DNA from: Bifidobacterium lemurum
GTDB taxonomy: Bacteria > Actinomycetota > Actinomycetes > Actinomycetales > Bifidobacteriaceae
NCBI RefSeq assembly: GCF_014898175.1
Contig: NZ_CP062948.1
Coordinates: forward strand, 744,001-808,000
Length of the DNA: 64,000 bases
Direction: 5' to 3'
A model generated the notes under the pieces. The model made no database searches, was not told where the DNA came from, and worked only from the letters and a program-made list of their open reading frames with translations. How positions within the stretch are numbered: the stretch's first letter is position 1; every line of letters begins with the position of its first letter. Below are positions 8,344 to 17,070 of the stretch, in pieces. The translations under genes and the position numbers were made by a program.

Positions 8344-8890
8344 AAGGCATATTGTGCCCCGTAGTTCGGACGCGCGCCCGAGGTCGCAATCGCTCGTGGA
8401 GCCGCCGCTTTCGACGGCCCAATCACACCCAACACGCCCGACGCACCCAACACACCCAGCACGGCCAACATGGCCACCCCGGACTCACCTCAAAACACCG
8501 CAAAGGGGTGGCACACCAACACACCTAACACGGCCGCCCCCTACCGGAACCGGGCGTCCGGCCCGGACGCGCGCCGATGGCCACGCCTTCCCTATAATGG
8601 GTTGCGTTCGCGCGGTTGGTGGCAGCAGCCGTGCCACACATCAGTAGATATTCATGTGCGGAACACTCCGTCGCCGCATGGCGACGTTCCGTGGGAATCG
8701 ACCGGCCTCATCGGGCGGGATGACCGCGAACGGCGGTTGGACGCGCAGCGTCCGGCCCGCGTCGGCACGATTCGCCCGCAGAGGGTTCCGCCACACGATG
8801 GTCTGATGCGCGCGCGGGCTCCTCACCTTCCCGTCGCTTCCGCTTCAGGCCTGTTAGCGCGCGGAAACGCGCGGAAAGCAAGGTGAATAG
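8344..8890 (+). other. 547-bp gene-free region with probable structured leader
   Basis: No convincing gene was found. The first half is C-rich low-complexity DNA (CCAACACACC-like steps). A TATAAT box lies at 8592-8597. The DNA after it can form several hairpins: GTGGCA/TGCCAC near 8620-8640, CGTCGCC/GGCGACG with GGAAC/GTTCC flanks near 8660-8692, ACCGC/GCGGT, and GGACGC/GCGTCC near 8738-8753. This would make a leader of nearly 290 nt for the binding-protein gene at 8891. I looked for the conserved TPP riboswitch blocks (CTGAGA, then ACCTGATC) and did not find them. A small RNA or an unrecognised leader structure is possible. Confidence 0.3.
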
Positions 8891-9943
8891 ATGAAGAAGA
8901 TGGAATTGCGCAAGGCCGCGGCCGTGGTTGGAGCCGCCTGCCTGATCGCCTCTCTTGCCGCTTGCGGCGGCGATGACACCGCCGGTTCGTCCGACTCCTC
9001 CACGGCCTCCGTGTCGTTCATGCTGGATTGGACGCCGAACACGAACCATATCGGCCTGTATGTGGCGCAGGAACTGGGCTATTACGACGAGGCCGGCGTG
9101 GATGTGACGATTCTGCCGACCGCCCAGGCCGGCGCCGAGGTCAGCGTGGAGAACGGCGTGGCGAACGTCGGCTTCACCACGTTGAGCAATGTAGCGGCGT
9201 TCAACGCGCAGGGCTCCGATCTGAAGTTCGTGTTCGATCTGACGCAGAAGCAGGTGGCCCGCTGGTGCTCGCTGGCCTCCCGCACCGACATCACCACGCC
9301 GAAGGATTTCGACGGCAAAACCTTCGTGAGCTTCGGCTCGGCCGAGCAGACCGCGGTCGTCCAGCAAATGATCAAGAACGCGGGCGGCACCGGCGAGTTC
9401 GAAACCGCCACGGCCGGCACCAGCACCTTCGAGACGCTCACCTCGGGTCAGGGTGATTTCGGCGGGTTCTACGCCACGTGGGAGAACGTGGAGTCCGAAC
9501 TCAACGGCCCGGCGCTGAACTGCTTCGTGGCCGGCGACTGGGGTGTGCCCGGCAATCCGGACCAGCTTGGTTTCGCGGTGAAATCCTCCTGGCTGGACGA
9601 CGCCGGCAACAAAGAGGCGCTGGGTAAGTTCATCGAGGCGACCAAGCGCGGCTACGACTACGCGCTCGCCCACCCGGACGAGGCCGCTGAGATTCTGGTG
9701 GAGGCCGCCTCCACGGCGCAGCTCGACGAAACGCTCGTCAAGGCTTCGATGCAGGAGATTCTCGACGGCGCCTATTGGACCGACGGCGACGCCACGTCGC
9801 TGCCCGGCACCGTGAACTTCGACGATGCCCAGGCCTATCTCGACTTCCAGTACGAAGCCGGCACCTATACGGACGCCGACGGCGATCCCCTCGCACAGGC
9901 CCCGCAGGCCGAGGACCTCGCCACCAACGAGTTCGCGCAATAG
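8891..9943 (+). CDS. ABC transporter substrate-binding lipoprotein, NMT1/THI5 (ThiY-like) family
   Basis: This 350-aa lipoprotein binds substrate outside the membrane for an ABC importer. It has a lipobox LAAC with Cys25, followed by a short Ser/Asp linker. The mature part begins SVSFMLDWTPNTNHIGLYVA, the signature of the NMT1/THI5-like fold used for thiamine pyrimidine precursors (ThiY), with LGYYDEAGVDVTI next. AAGGTG precedes the ATG. The permease gene follows at 10125 after a dispersed repeat. No ATPase gene is nearby. The family is clear. A hydroxymethylpyrimidine-type ligand is the leading guess, but the absence of a recognisable TPP riboswitch upstream weakens it. Confidence 0.82.
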   Translation: MKKMELRKAAAVVGAACLIASLAACGGDDTAGSSDSSTASVSFMLDWTPNTNHIGLYVAQELGYYDEAGVDVTILPTAQAGAEVSVENGVANVGFTTLSNVAAFNAQGSDLKFVFDLTQKQVARWCSLASRTDITTPKDFDGKTFVSFGSAEQTAVVQQMIKNAGGTGEFETATAGTSTFETLTSGQGDFGGFYATWENVESELNGPALNCFVAGDWGVPGNPDQLGFAVKSSWLDDAGNKEALGKFIEATKRGYDYALAHPDEAAEILVEAASTAQLDETLVKASMQEILDGAYWTDGDATSLPGTVNFDDAQAYLDFQYEAGTYTDADGDPLAQAPQAEDLATNEFAQ

Positions 9944-9965
9944 CCCGCATTCCCGAAAGTCCTTT

Positions 9966-10071
9966 CGTCATCCTGAGCGGAACGTAGCGAGGCGCAAGGA
10001 TCTCACGCCCTACAAATCAAAGCAGATGAGATCCTTCGACTCCGGCCTAACGGCCTCCGCTCAGGATGACG
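9966..10071. repeat. Dispersed palindromic repeat, copy 3
   Basis: The inverted arms CGTCATCCTGAGCGG and CCGCTCAGGATGACG enclose inner arms AAGGATCTC and GAGATCCTT. It sits between the binding-protein and permease genes of one importer. In the transcript it would fold into a stable structure that could lower permease expression relative to the binding protein. Confidence 0.85.
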
Positions 10072-10124
10072 GATGAGGGACGGCTCCGCACAATAGACAA
10101 GAACACACCCGTTAGGAGAGACGT

Positions 10125-10910
10125 ATGACCGCCCGCGCATCGCTTGCCGCCCGTATCGCCCCGCCGACGATCACCGTCGCCGCGCTGCTGGCAGTATGGG
10201 AGGCGGCGGTGCGGCTCGGCCACGTCTCCGAACGGGTGCTCGCGGCTCCCAGCCAGATCGCGGCCTCCATCGCGGACACTTGGCCGGAGCTGATGGAGGC
10301 CTCCGCCATCACCGCCTACGAGGCGCTGACCGGCTTTCTAATCGCCGTGGCGGCCGGTTTGGCGATCGGCATCGGACTGCATCTGTGGCGCACCTTCGAC
10401 CGCGCGTGCACACCGCTGCTGGTGGGCGCGCAGACGATTCCGCTGATCACCATCGCGCCGCTGTTCATGATCTGGTTCGGCTTCGCGACGTTCGGCAAAA
10501 TCGTGATCGTCGCCGTGTTCGGCGTCTTTCCCGTGGCCGTGCAGACCGCACGTGGACTGAACGCGGTGCCGCGATTCTATGAGGATGTGGCGCTCACCTG
10601 CGGCGCGACCCGCGGCTGGACGCTGATCCATGTGAAACTGGTGGTCGCCGCGCGCCAGATCTTCGGCGGCGTGCGCATCACCGCCGCCTACGTGTTCGGC
10701 ACCGCGGTCACCGCGGAATATCTCGGCGCGATGAACGGTCTGGGCATCTGGCTGCAGGCCGCGTTCAACTCCTTCCGCACCCCCTTGATCTTCTCCGCCA
10801 CCGTGGCGGTGGTCGCGATGACGGGCCTGCTGATCGGCGCCATCTCGCTTCTCGAGCGCGTCCTGCTCGGCCCGGACGACACCATCGCCTTCAACGAGTC
10901 CGGCGACTGA
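10125..10910 (+). CDS. ABC transporter permease, ThiX/SsuC-like
   Basis: This is a 261-aa integral membrane permease of the binding-protein-dependent type used for nitrate, sulfonate, taurine and thiamine precursors. About six hydrophobic segments are visible. The cytoplasmic coupling loop is present around residues 150-175 (FYEDVALTCGATRGWTLIHV), which contacts the ATPase. TTAGGAGAG precedes the ATG. It pairs with the lipoprotein gene at 8891. The next gene encodes an unrelated DUF805 protein, so the ATPase must be supplied from elsewhere. The substrate is inferred from the partner only. Confidence 0.85.
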   Translation: MTARASLAARIAPPTITVAALLAVWEAAVRLGHVSERVLAAPSQIAASIADTWPELMEASAITAYEALTGFLIAVAAGLAIGIGLHLWRTFDRACTPLLVGAQTIPLITIAPLFMIWFGFATFGKIVIVAVFGVFPVAVQTARGLNAVPRFYEDVALTCGATRGWTLIHVKLVVAARQIFGGVRITAAYVFGTAVTAEYLGAMNGLGIWLQAAFNSFRTPLIFSATVAVVAMTGLLIGAISLLERVLLGPDDTIAFNESGD

Positions 10911-11007
10911 CGTTCCCGCCACGGGCAATACCCGTGGAAACCCGTGGGTCTCGGGCGGAATATGCGAGAATGGTGGAGACGCCATCCGTCTTGAGAAAGG
11001 GGAGTCA

Positions 11008-12327
11008 ATGACTGATCCCAACCAAAACCCGCAACCGCAGGATCCAGCGCCGGGCACCGGGGCCCAGCCGACGGAAGTCCCGCAGACGCCGCAAATGCCG
11101 CAGGTACCGCAAGTGCCGCCGCTGCCGCAATATGACCAGACCGCACCGCAGACCCCGCAGTACACGCAATCACCCGTCCAGTACGCGGGCCAAGCCGATT
11201 CCACCGCGCAACCGGCCGATTCCACCGCGCAGGTGCCGCAATACCAAGCGGTCGCGCCCCAGTCTGATCCGTACGCCCAGCCCGGTTCGTATGCCCAGCC
11301 TGATCAGTACGCCCAGACCAACCCGTACGACCAGTCCAATCCCTACACGCAACCCAACGCGTACGAGCAGCCCTCGCAACCGTACGGCGGCGACCCGTAC
11401 GGCAATCCAGCCAACGCGTATGCCCCGCCCGCGCAACCGTACGGCGCGCCCTCCGGCGCGTATGCCGGCGCTCCGTACGCGACCGAGGCAGGTGGCGCGC
11501 CGCCGCTGAACAAGCCGTATTACGGTTGTCCCCTTCCCGAGGCGTTCCTGCGCTTTTGGAAGAAATACGCGGTGTTCAAAGGCCGCGCCTCACGCAGCGA
11601 GTTCTGGTGGTGGGTGCTGTGCGCCGCCGCCGTCGACGTCGTGCTGCAGATCATCACCGACGGCGGCGAGAACGGACTGTCGTTCCTGAGCACCCTGTGG
11701 GTGATCGCCACGCTGGTTCCGGGACTGGCGCTGGCCGTGCGCCGTCTGCACGACACGAACAAGCCCGGCTGGTGGCTGGCCGTTCTTTATGGCGTGATGT
11801 GCATCGGCACGATCATCATAGTGGCCGGCGGCGGCGCGTTCTTCTTCGGCGCGGTGGGCAGCTACGGCAGCGCAGACTATGCCGACTTCGCGACCGGTGG
11901 CCTCGGTGTGATGTTCCTCGGCGGACTGATCAGCCTGATCGCATTCGTCGTCTATATCGTGTTCATGGCGTCGGCGACCAAGCCTGAGGGCGCGCGCTTC
12001 GACGACGATTACATGCCGTATCAGCCGATGCCCCAGCAGCCCATGCCGGGGATGCCCGTACAGGGAACGCCCACGCAGCCGATGGGCTACGGCCAGCAGA
12101 ACCCCTATGGCGGATATTCCCAGCCGCCCCAGTCCGCGCCGTACGGTCAAGCCGATCCGTCGGCCCCGTACGGACAGGCCGATCAGTACGGACAGGCCGC
12201 CCCATCGGCCCAGTACGGACAGACCGACCCGTACGGACAGGCCGCCCCGTCGGCCCAGTATGGCCAGCCGCAGGACGACGGCGACAGCGGCCAGTCCCCG
12301 TACGGCCAAAGCCAGTACGGACGGTAG
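11008..12327 (+). CDS. DUF805 membrane protein with long Pro/Gln/Tyr-rich tails
   Basis: This 439-aa protein has three parts. Residues 1 to about 165 are a Pro/Gln/Tyr-rich low-complexity region with repeated PYxQ and YAQP steps. A DUF805 membrane domain follows (about 175-325), with the typical WKKYAVFKGRASRSEFWWW start and RRLHDTNKPGWW motif and about four hydrophobic helices. The last 100 residues are a second low-complexity tail with YGQ repeats (PYGQADPSAPYGQ, AQYGQTDPYGQ). GAAAGGGGAG precedes the ATG. Function is unknown; DUF805 proteins are mostly uncharacterised membrane proteins. The two YGQ/PYxQ tails resemble prion-like or condensate-forming sequence, which is inference. Confidence 0.85.
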   Translation: MTDPNQNPQPQDPAPGTGAQPTEVPQTPQMPQVPQVPPLPQYDQTAPQTPQYTQSPVQYAGQADSTAQPADSTAQVPQYQAVAPQSDPYAQPGSYAQPDQYAQTNPYDQSNPYTQPNAYEQPSQPYGGDPYGNPANAYAPPAQPYGAPSGAYAGAPYATEAGGAPPLNKPYYGCPLPEAFLRFWKKYAVFKGRASRSEFWWWVLCAAAVDVVLQIITDGGENGLSFLSTLWVIATLVPGLALAVRRLHDTNKPGWWLAVLYGVMCIGTIIIVAGGGAFFFGAVGSYGSADYADFATGGLGVMFLGGLISLIAFVVYIVFMASATKPEGARFDDDYMPYQPMPQQPMPGMPVQGTPTQPMGYGQQNPYGGYSQPPQSAPYGQADPSAPYGQADQYGQAAPSAQYGQTDPYGQAAPSAQYGQPQDDGDSGQSPYGQSQYGR

Positions 12328-12341
12328 TCGCCAACATACGT

Positions 12342-12409
12342 AAAGACCCCTGCCGGGGCGTACTTGCGATTCGTCTGACAGTCGCAGGTACGGCCCGGCA
12401 GGGGTCTTT
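12342..12409. terminator. Bidirectional terminator between convergent genes
   Basis: A stem of about 28 bp is formed by 12342-12369 and 12382-12409. The outer part, AAAGACCCCTGCCGGG with CCCGGCAGGGGTCTTT, is perfect, and the inner arm has one G-U pair. T-runs are present on both strands, so it can serve both the DUF805 gene and the convergent gene at 12417. Confidence 0.85.
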
Positions 12410-12416
12410 TCGTTGA

Positions 12417-13490
12417 TCAGAGTTCCACGTGGGGCTTGTTCGGATCGTCCTTGATATGCGCGAACTTGGCGGCGAGCGCCTCCTTGTTGCGCCGTTCGTC
12501 CTCTTCTTTGGCGCGTTTCTTCGCCTCGTCCGGATCCCACAGCACATCCTCGCGATGCTTGGACCATTCCTCACCGGCCAGTGGGGCGACGAATTCCACC
12601 AAGTCATCCAGCGATTCGCGCGTGCCGACCAGCGTGCGGATCTGTTCGGCGGTCAGACAGATGCGCGGAATCCCATACCGCTCCCGCAACTCGTTGACGA
12701 ACAGCAGCACCGGCAGCACGCGCCTGGCGGCGGCACCGCCATCAACGTCAGCGCCCGCACCCGAATTCGCATCCCCATCGTCACACGGCCCCGCAACGGC
12801 GTTCACCAGCCGATGGCACGCGCACAGCGCCACCGCGAAACGTCGGGCCAGCGACGCCGCGCTTCCGGAGGCACCTCCATCAGCCGTATCATCAGCGGCC
12901 TTCCCATCTGCCGAGGCTCCGGAGGCAGTCCCATCGGCCGCATCACCGGCGGCATCGCCATCAACCACGGCAAAAGCCTCCGCCGCGCCGTCAGCCGCCG
13001 CCATATCGTCGGCCGTCTCCCCATCAGCCGGGGCTCCATCATCAGCCTGCGCTTCCCCATCGTCCAACGCCTCCTGCGCATCGGCGATAACGCGGCCCAC
13101 CGCATCGCGCACCGAAGCGTCCCACTCCACGCCCAGCAGACGCGCCGCCTCGTACAGCAGTCCCGCATCCCCGCCATCCGAGAACTCCCCCATCGTGTCG
13201 TAGGCGTCGTTGGCGTCCAGCAGCGCGTCCACGATCTCCTGCGGGCGGCCCGGAATCTCGTCCGCGCCCTCATACACGAATTCCGCATCGGCCATGGTCA
13301 CGTCCAGCCCGGTCATCACCGCGGCGAACGCGCGCGTCACGCGCACCTGCAGCTCCTCCGCGTATTTCGCGTCGTTGTCCAACTGCCTCGCGTCGGTCAG
13401 CGGCCACAGGTCCACCAGCGCGGCGCCCGCCTCGGCGGCCTCACGCACCGCGGGGCACCCCGCCACATGCTCGATGACTGCGGTTTCCAT
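12417..13490 (-). CDS. Hypothetical protein with acidic Ala/Asp/Gly-rich insert
   Basis: I do not recognise the family. The 357-aa protein has an N-terminal mostly helical, acidic region (METAVIEHVAGCPAVREAAE onward). A low-complexity segment of about 75 residues made of Ala, Asp, Gly and Thr steps (about 130-205) follows. The C-terminal part contains FVNELRERYGIPRICLTAEQ and ends in a Lys/Glu-rich stretch. The start at 13490 is supported by AAGGAGCTGAT just before the ATG; the longer open frame to 13646 is not. No signal peptide or membrane helix is seen. The insert is encoded by degenerate GCC/GAT-type repeats and probably varies in length between strains. Confidence 0.7.
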   Translation of the reverse strand: METAVIEHVAGCPAVREAAEAGAALVDLWPLTDARQLDNDAKYAEELQVRVTRAFAAVMTGLDVTMADAEFVYEGADEIPGRPQEIVDALLDANDAYDTMGEFSDGGDAGLLYEAARLLGVEWDASVRDAVGRVIADAQEALDDGEAQADDGAPADGETADDMAAADGAAEAFAVVDGDAAGDAADGTASGASADGKAADDTADGGASGSAASLARRFAVALCACHRLVNAVAGPCDDGDANSGAGADVDGGAAARRVLPVLLFVNELRERYGIPRICLTAEQIRTLVGTRESLDDLVEFVAPLAGEEWSKHREDVLWDPDEAKKRAKEEDERRNKEALAAKFAHIKDDPNKPHVEL

Positions 13491-13693
13491 ATCAGCTCCT
13501 TCGCCGCTCCCCTCACCGGAAGCGTTATGTCGGGTTTCCCGCCTTCGCTCGGCCAAGCCGGCCGTCACGCCGGTCACAACCGTCATGCCGGCTATGCCGG
13601 TCGCATCGGTCACATCGGTCTCGTCGCTCACGACGACGCAGACCACGCCCGCCCGAGCGGACGGCTCAAGTCAGCGTCGTCTCCATTCTCGCG

Positions 13694-14353
13694 CTATTTC
13701 ACGTCGGCCGCAGGGTCGACATAGGTGATTGACATCACACGCCCGGTCTCGTTGTCGTAGGTCACGCTCGTCACGGAGGCGAGGGCCGTGCGCCGCAGGA
13801 ACATCCAATGTTCGGGATGCCCGGTTTCCAGCATGTGTCGGTAGCTCCAGATGGGCGACTCGTGGCTGACGACGACGATCTGCTGGCCCGGGTATTGCGC
13901 CACCTTCTCGCGCGCGAACGCGTCCATGCGCTCGGCGATATGCCGGTACGACTCGCCCCAGCTGGGCTTGTACAGGTTGAGCACGAGCTTCCAGTTGCCG
14001 TTTTTCCACAGCGCGCCCTCGCCATGGCCGATGCGCTTGCCGCGGAATTCGTTCTCCGCCTCGATCACCCGCTCGTCGGTGATGAGCTCGAGTTCGCCCT
14101 CGCCACGTTCGGCGCGCACCCGGTTGAGCGCCTCGAGGATCGCGCCCGCGGTCTCGCGCGTGCGGTCGAGCGGCGAGGAGTAGACCGCCGCCACCGTGTT
14201 CATCTGCGGATTCGCGGCGATGTAGGCGCCGGTGGCCTCGGCCATGCGCCGGCCCCGGTTCGACAGGTGGAAGTCGGGCAGCCGCTCGTACAGCAGATGG
14301 TCGGGATTGAACACCTTGCCGTGACGGACGAAATGTATGGTGGTTGCGCTCAT
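13694..14353 (-). CDS. Histidine phosphatase (phosphoglycerate mutase-like) family protein
   Basis: This is a 219-aa member of the histidine phosphatase superfamily. The catalytic RHG is in FVRHGKVFNPDHLLYERLP near residue 10. SSPLDRTRETA carries the second Arg, and VVVSHESPIWSYRH carries the second catalytic His. The ATG at 14353 is preceded by GAGGAAGG; an upstream start at 14380 is less likely. Such enzymes dephosphorylate small phosphometabolites or act as PGM-like mutases. The substrate cannot be read from sequence. The downstream gene at 12417 lies on the same strand after about 200 bp. Confidence 0.88.
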   Translation of the reverse strand: MSATTIHFVRHGKVFNPDHLLYERLPDFHLSNRGRRMAEATGAYIAANPQMNTVAAVYSSPLDRTRETAGAILEALNRVRAERGEGELELITDERVIEAENEFRGKRIGHGEGALWKNGNWKLVLNLYKPSWGESYRHIAERMDAFAREKVAQYPGQQIVVVSHESPIWSYRHMLETGHPEHWMFLRRTALASVTSVTYDNETGRVMSITYVDPAADVK

Positions 14354-14599
14354 CTGCCGGCCTTCCTCGCATCGCCCCATATGGGGGAAAATCCTTGTAT
14401 CGATATACCAATGTACCGCGTGTCGTGGCCGGCGCTGCGATTAGAGTTGCTTCGACGCAAATATGCGAAGAGGGATCTTCTCATTCACGCAAACTTTGCG
14501 CGACCATGGACACAGCACATCAGTATCGATGAGGGCTCCGGTGCGACGCCAAGCGCCGGGGGACATCCAATCGGGAGCGGAAAGGAGCGTGGTTTTGTC

Positions 14600-16024
14600 A
14601 TGTCACATGGGTCAGTAAACGTCGTCAAGGATCTGGGACGTCGCCTGTTCGGCGGGTACGCGGAGCTGCTGCGTATACCGCATACCGCGCGCTTCTCCAT
14701 CGGCTCCGTGATCGCGTGCATGCCGTTCCCGATGGTCGGTATGACCATCACCATCTCGGTGCAGCATTTCTACGGCAACTATTCGCTGGCCGGCGCGCTG
14801 ACCGCCGTGCAGGCGATCGCTTTGGCCGTGGCCAGCCCGGTGCTGGGCAAACTCGTCGACAAGTTCGGTCAACGCCGCGTTTCCATCCCGACGATCATCG
14901 TATGGATGGTCGCCGCCACCGCGATGATCTCGTGCATCAACGCGCATGTGCCTGAATGGGTGCTGTTTTGCATCGTGCCATTCCTCGCGGCGATTCCGCC
15001 GTGGGGCGCGATGAGCCGCGCCCGTTGGACCCGCCTGCTGAAGGGCGATTCCGAGCGCACGAACCGCGCGTTGAGCCTGTCGGGCGTGTTCGACGAGTGC
15101 ATGTGGGTGATCGGCAATCCGCTCGCCTCCACATTGGCCGTGATCTCCGGCCTGCTCGCGTTCTCGTTCACCGGCATGTGCGTGGTGATCGGCGCGCTGA
15201 TGGTGCTCACCGAATTGAGCACCGAGCCGCCGAGCCAAAGCGATCTGGCGCGCGAGGCCGGAATGACCCGCAAGGAATACCGCGAACATGAGGCCGCCAA
15301 GGCGGCGGCTCTGAAGACGGAGGCCATCGCCGAAACCGTGCGCCGCGAGAAGCGCGCGCAGGGCGCTTCGGAGGATGAGATCCGCGCCGCGATCGAGGTG
15401 GCGCTGGCCGAGCAGGCGACCGCCACCAAGGAGTCCATCTGGGGCCCGGGTCTGATCGCCGTGTGCGTCACCTGGTTCTCGCTGGGCGCGTTCCAGTCGG
15501 CCACCGGCATTTCGATCATCGCCTTCGCCACCGAGCAGGATATGAAGCAGTACACGGGCTTCGTGTTCGCCTGCTTCTCCTTCAGCTCGCTGGTGGGCGC
15601 GCTGCTGTACGGTGCGAAGAACTGGACGATTCCGCTGTGGAAGCGTTTCTACTTCTGCCTGGCCGTGGTGAACATCGGCATCGGCACGTTCATGTTCGCC
15701 CAGCATCTGTGGGTGATCATGCTCATCTATCTGGTGATCGGCGTATGCCAGGCGCCCACGTGGATCAACGGCAACCAGCTGATGCTGCATCTCGTGCCGC
15801 CGACCCGCTTCACCGAAGGCGTGGCGTGGATGGGCGCGATGAATTCCATCGGCTCGTCGGCCGGTTCCGCGATCGCGGGCCAGTTCATCGACCGGTACGG
15901 CTCGCACGGCGGATTCACGGTGGTGACCGTGCTGGCGTTGGCCTCGCTGGTGATCGCGTTCATCGGCTTCAAGCAGATCAAGTCCAGCACCGAACAGCCC
16001 ACCCTCACCGAAGTCGCCGTGTGA
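14600..16024 (+). CDS. Major facilitator superfamily transporter
   Basis: This is a 474-aa MFS carrier with about 12 hydrophobic segments. The loop between helices 2 and 3 has an A-motif-like sequence (GKLVDKFGQRRVSIPT). The central cytoplasmic loop is long, charged and probably helical (about residues 212-270, with TRKEYREHEAAKAAALKTEA). The frame is open far upstream, overlapping the histidine phosphatase on the other strand, but MSHGSVNVVKDLGRR at 14600 with GGAAAGGAG before it is the plausible start. The substrate is unknown. The 14354-14599 stretch upstream holds no visible gene. The dispersed repeat cluster follows the stop. Confidence 0.87.
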   Translation: MSHGSVNVVKDLGRRLFGGYAELLRIPHTARFSIGSVIACMPFPMVGMTITISVQHFYGNYSLAGALTAVQAIALAVASPVLGKLVDKFGQRRVSIPTIIVWMVAATAMISCINAHVPEWVLFCIVPFLAAIPPWGAMSRARWTRLLKGDSERTNRALSLSGVFDECMWVIGNPLASTLAVISGLLAFSFTGMCVVIGALMVLTELSTEPPSQSDLAREAGMTRKEYREHEAAKAAALKTEAIAETVRREKRAQGASEDEIRAAIEVALAEQATATKESIWGPGLIAVCVTWFSLGAFQSATGISIIAFATEQDMKQYTGFVFACFSFSSLVGALLYGAKNWTIPLWKRFYFCLAVVNIGIGTFMFAQHLWVIMLIYLVIGVCQAPTWINGNQLMLHLVPPTRFTEGVAWMGAMNSIGSSAGSAIAGQFIDRYGSHGGFTVVTVLALASLVIAFIGFKQIKSSTEQPTLTEVAV

Positions 16025-16026
16025 AC

Positions 16027-16230
16027 TTCGTCATGCCGAGCGAAGCGCTTTTCCTCGGCATGCCATCCCCTCCTCCTTCGTCATGCCGAGCGAAGACCCC
16101 ACTCTTCTTCGTCATGTCATACGAAGCCCCCACTCTTCTTCGTCATGCCGAGCGAAGGCGAAGCCGGAGTCGAGGCATCTCAGTCCGCCGAGATGTCTCG
16201 ACTCCACTGCGTTCCGCTCGACATGACGAA
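16027..16230. repeat. Dispersed palindromic repeat, copy 4, with tandem partial copies
   Basis: The 20-mer CTTCGTCATGCCGAGCGAAG occurs at about 16027 and 16077, with a degenerate copy near 16117 and another near 16138. The last one opens a complete inverted element (to about 16230) in which TCGAGGCATCTC pairs with GAGATGTCTCGA. This copy has CATGCCGAGCG where other copies read CATCCTGAGCG. Partial units in tandem suggest stepwise duplication of one arm. Confidence 0.8.
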
Positions 16231-16260
16231 TAAAGAAAAGCCCGTTGGAGAGACGAATAC

Positions 16261-16318
16261 ACGAAAAGCCCGTTGGAATCTGAACTGTACCCAGTTCAGA
16301 TTCCAACGGGCTTTTCGT
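16261..16318. terminator. Terminator with a perfect 26-bp stem
   Basis: The arm 16261-16286 is perfectly complementary to 16293-16318, with a 6-nt loop GTACCC. Runs of A and T at the stem base (ACGAAAAGCCC and GGGCTTTTCGT) allow termination in both directions. It lies 12 bp past the stop of the GtrA gene. A partial duplicate of its left arm (GAAAAGCCCGTTGGA) lies just before it. Confidence 0.85.
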
Positions 16319-16330
16319 ATGTGCCGCCGT

Positions 16331-16888
16331 CTACTTCGGCCAGCCTTGGGGCGTGTGCTCCAGCGACCACATGCCGAGCCGATGCGAGAAGCTGTTCTCC
16401 CATTTGGCTTCGAGCTGTTCGGGGGTCAATCGGTTGTCGGCGCGCTTGAGACGGTTCATCGCATTGGTGTGGGTGTCGTCGAGCAGCCACTTGCGAATCA
16501 GGAAGTTCCACACCATCACCACCGCGGTGGCGACGAGCTTGCCGATGTTGGTGCGGATCATATATTCGGCGTGCTGCGTGACCATGGCGTCATGGTTCAT
16601 GCCGAATGTGGAGATGTAGATGATGAGCTCGTTGATGAACAGGCCGACCACCGACGCCGAGACGAAGATGAGGATCTCCATCCAACGGGCCATATCGGGG
16701 CGGTGCTTGAACACGAACTTCATGCTCGCCAGATAGTTGAACACCAACGACACCAGGAACGAGATGGTGCTGGCGAGGATGTTGTGCATATGAAGCGCCA
16801 ACAGCAGGTTCATCAGACCATAGTCGATGACGAATGCGATGACGCCCACGATGCCGAACTTCATAAGCTGTGCGATCAGTTTTTTCAC
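16331..16888 (-). CDS. GtrA-family membrane protein
   Basis: This is a 185-aa GtrA-like protein with four predicted membrane helices. The N-terminus MKKLIAQLMKFGIVGVIAF and the central FNYLASMKFVFKHR motif are typical. GtrA proteins are thought to help flip or present lipid-linked sugars for cell-surface polysaccharides. The start codon is GTG at 16888; no in-frame ATG lies nearby and the ribosome binding site is weak. A C-terminal extension of about 50 hydrophilic residues follows the last helix. No glycosyltransferase gene is adjacent, so the pathway cannot be named. Confidence 0.87.
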   Translation of the reverse strand: MKKLIAQLMKFGIVGVIAFVIDYGLMNLLLALHMHNILASTISFLVSLVFNYLASMKFVFKHRPDMARWMEILIFVSASVVGLFINELIIYISTFGMNHDAMVTQHAEYMIRTNIGKLVATAVVMVWNFLIRKWLLDDTHTNAMNRLKRADNRLTPEQLEAKWENSFSHRLGMWSLEHTPQGWPK

Positions 16889-17070
16889 AATCGTCCATTA
16901 AACACGTCTCTTACGACGCAGCAGGCCGATTCTCCCCCATTCACACAGAGAATCCTTCATTCCCATATCTTCGCTTCCTCCGAGCCGCCCGCCGTCGCCG
17001 GACACGGCCGAGGCATCCCGACGCGACCTATGATGGGTACGGAACATCGTCCGCAATCCAAGGAGGCATC

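Noticed and set aside
6658..8364. A 568-codon open frame antisense to gltX
   Set aside because: It is antisense to a canonical synthetase gene, has no motif, and starts inside a dispersed repeat.
8650..8800. A small leader peptide of about 50 codons starting ATGTGCGGAACACTC
   Set aside because: It has no ribosome binding site, an Arg-rich random composition, and overlaps the proposed RNA hairpins.
8592..8890. TPP riboswitch
   Set aside because: The hairpins are there, but neither the CTGAGA block nor the ACCTGATC block of the TPP aptamer could be found.
13491..13646. Longer N-terminus of the hypothetical protein at 12417
   Set aside because: The extra sequence is low-complexity Thr/Val/Arg, and AAGGAGCTGAT directly precedes the ATG at 13490.
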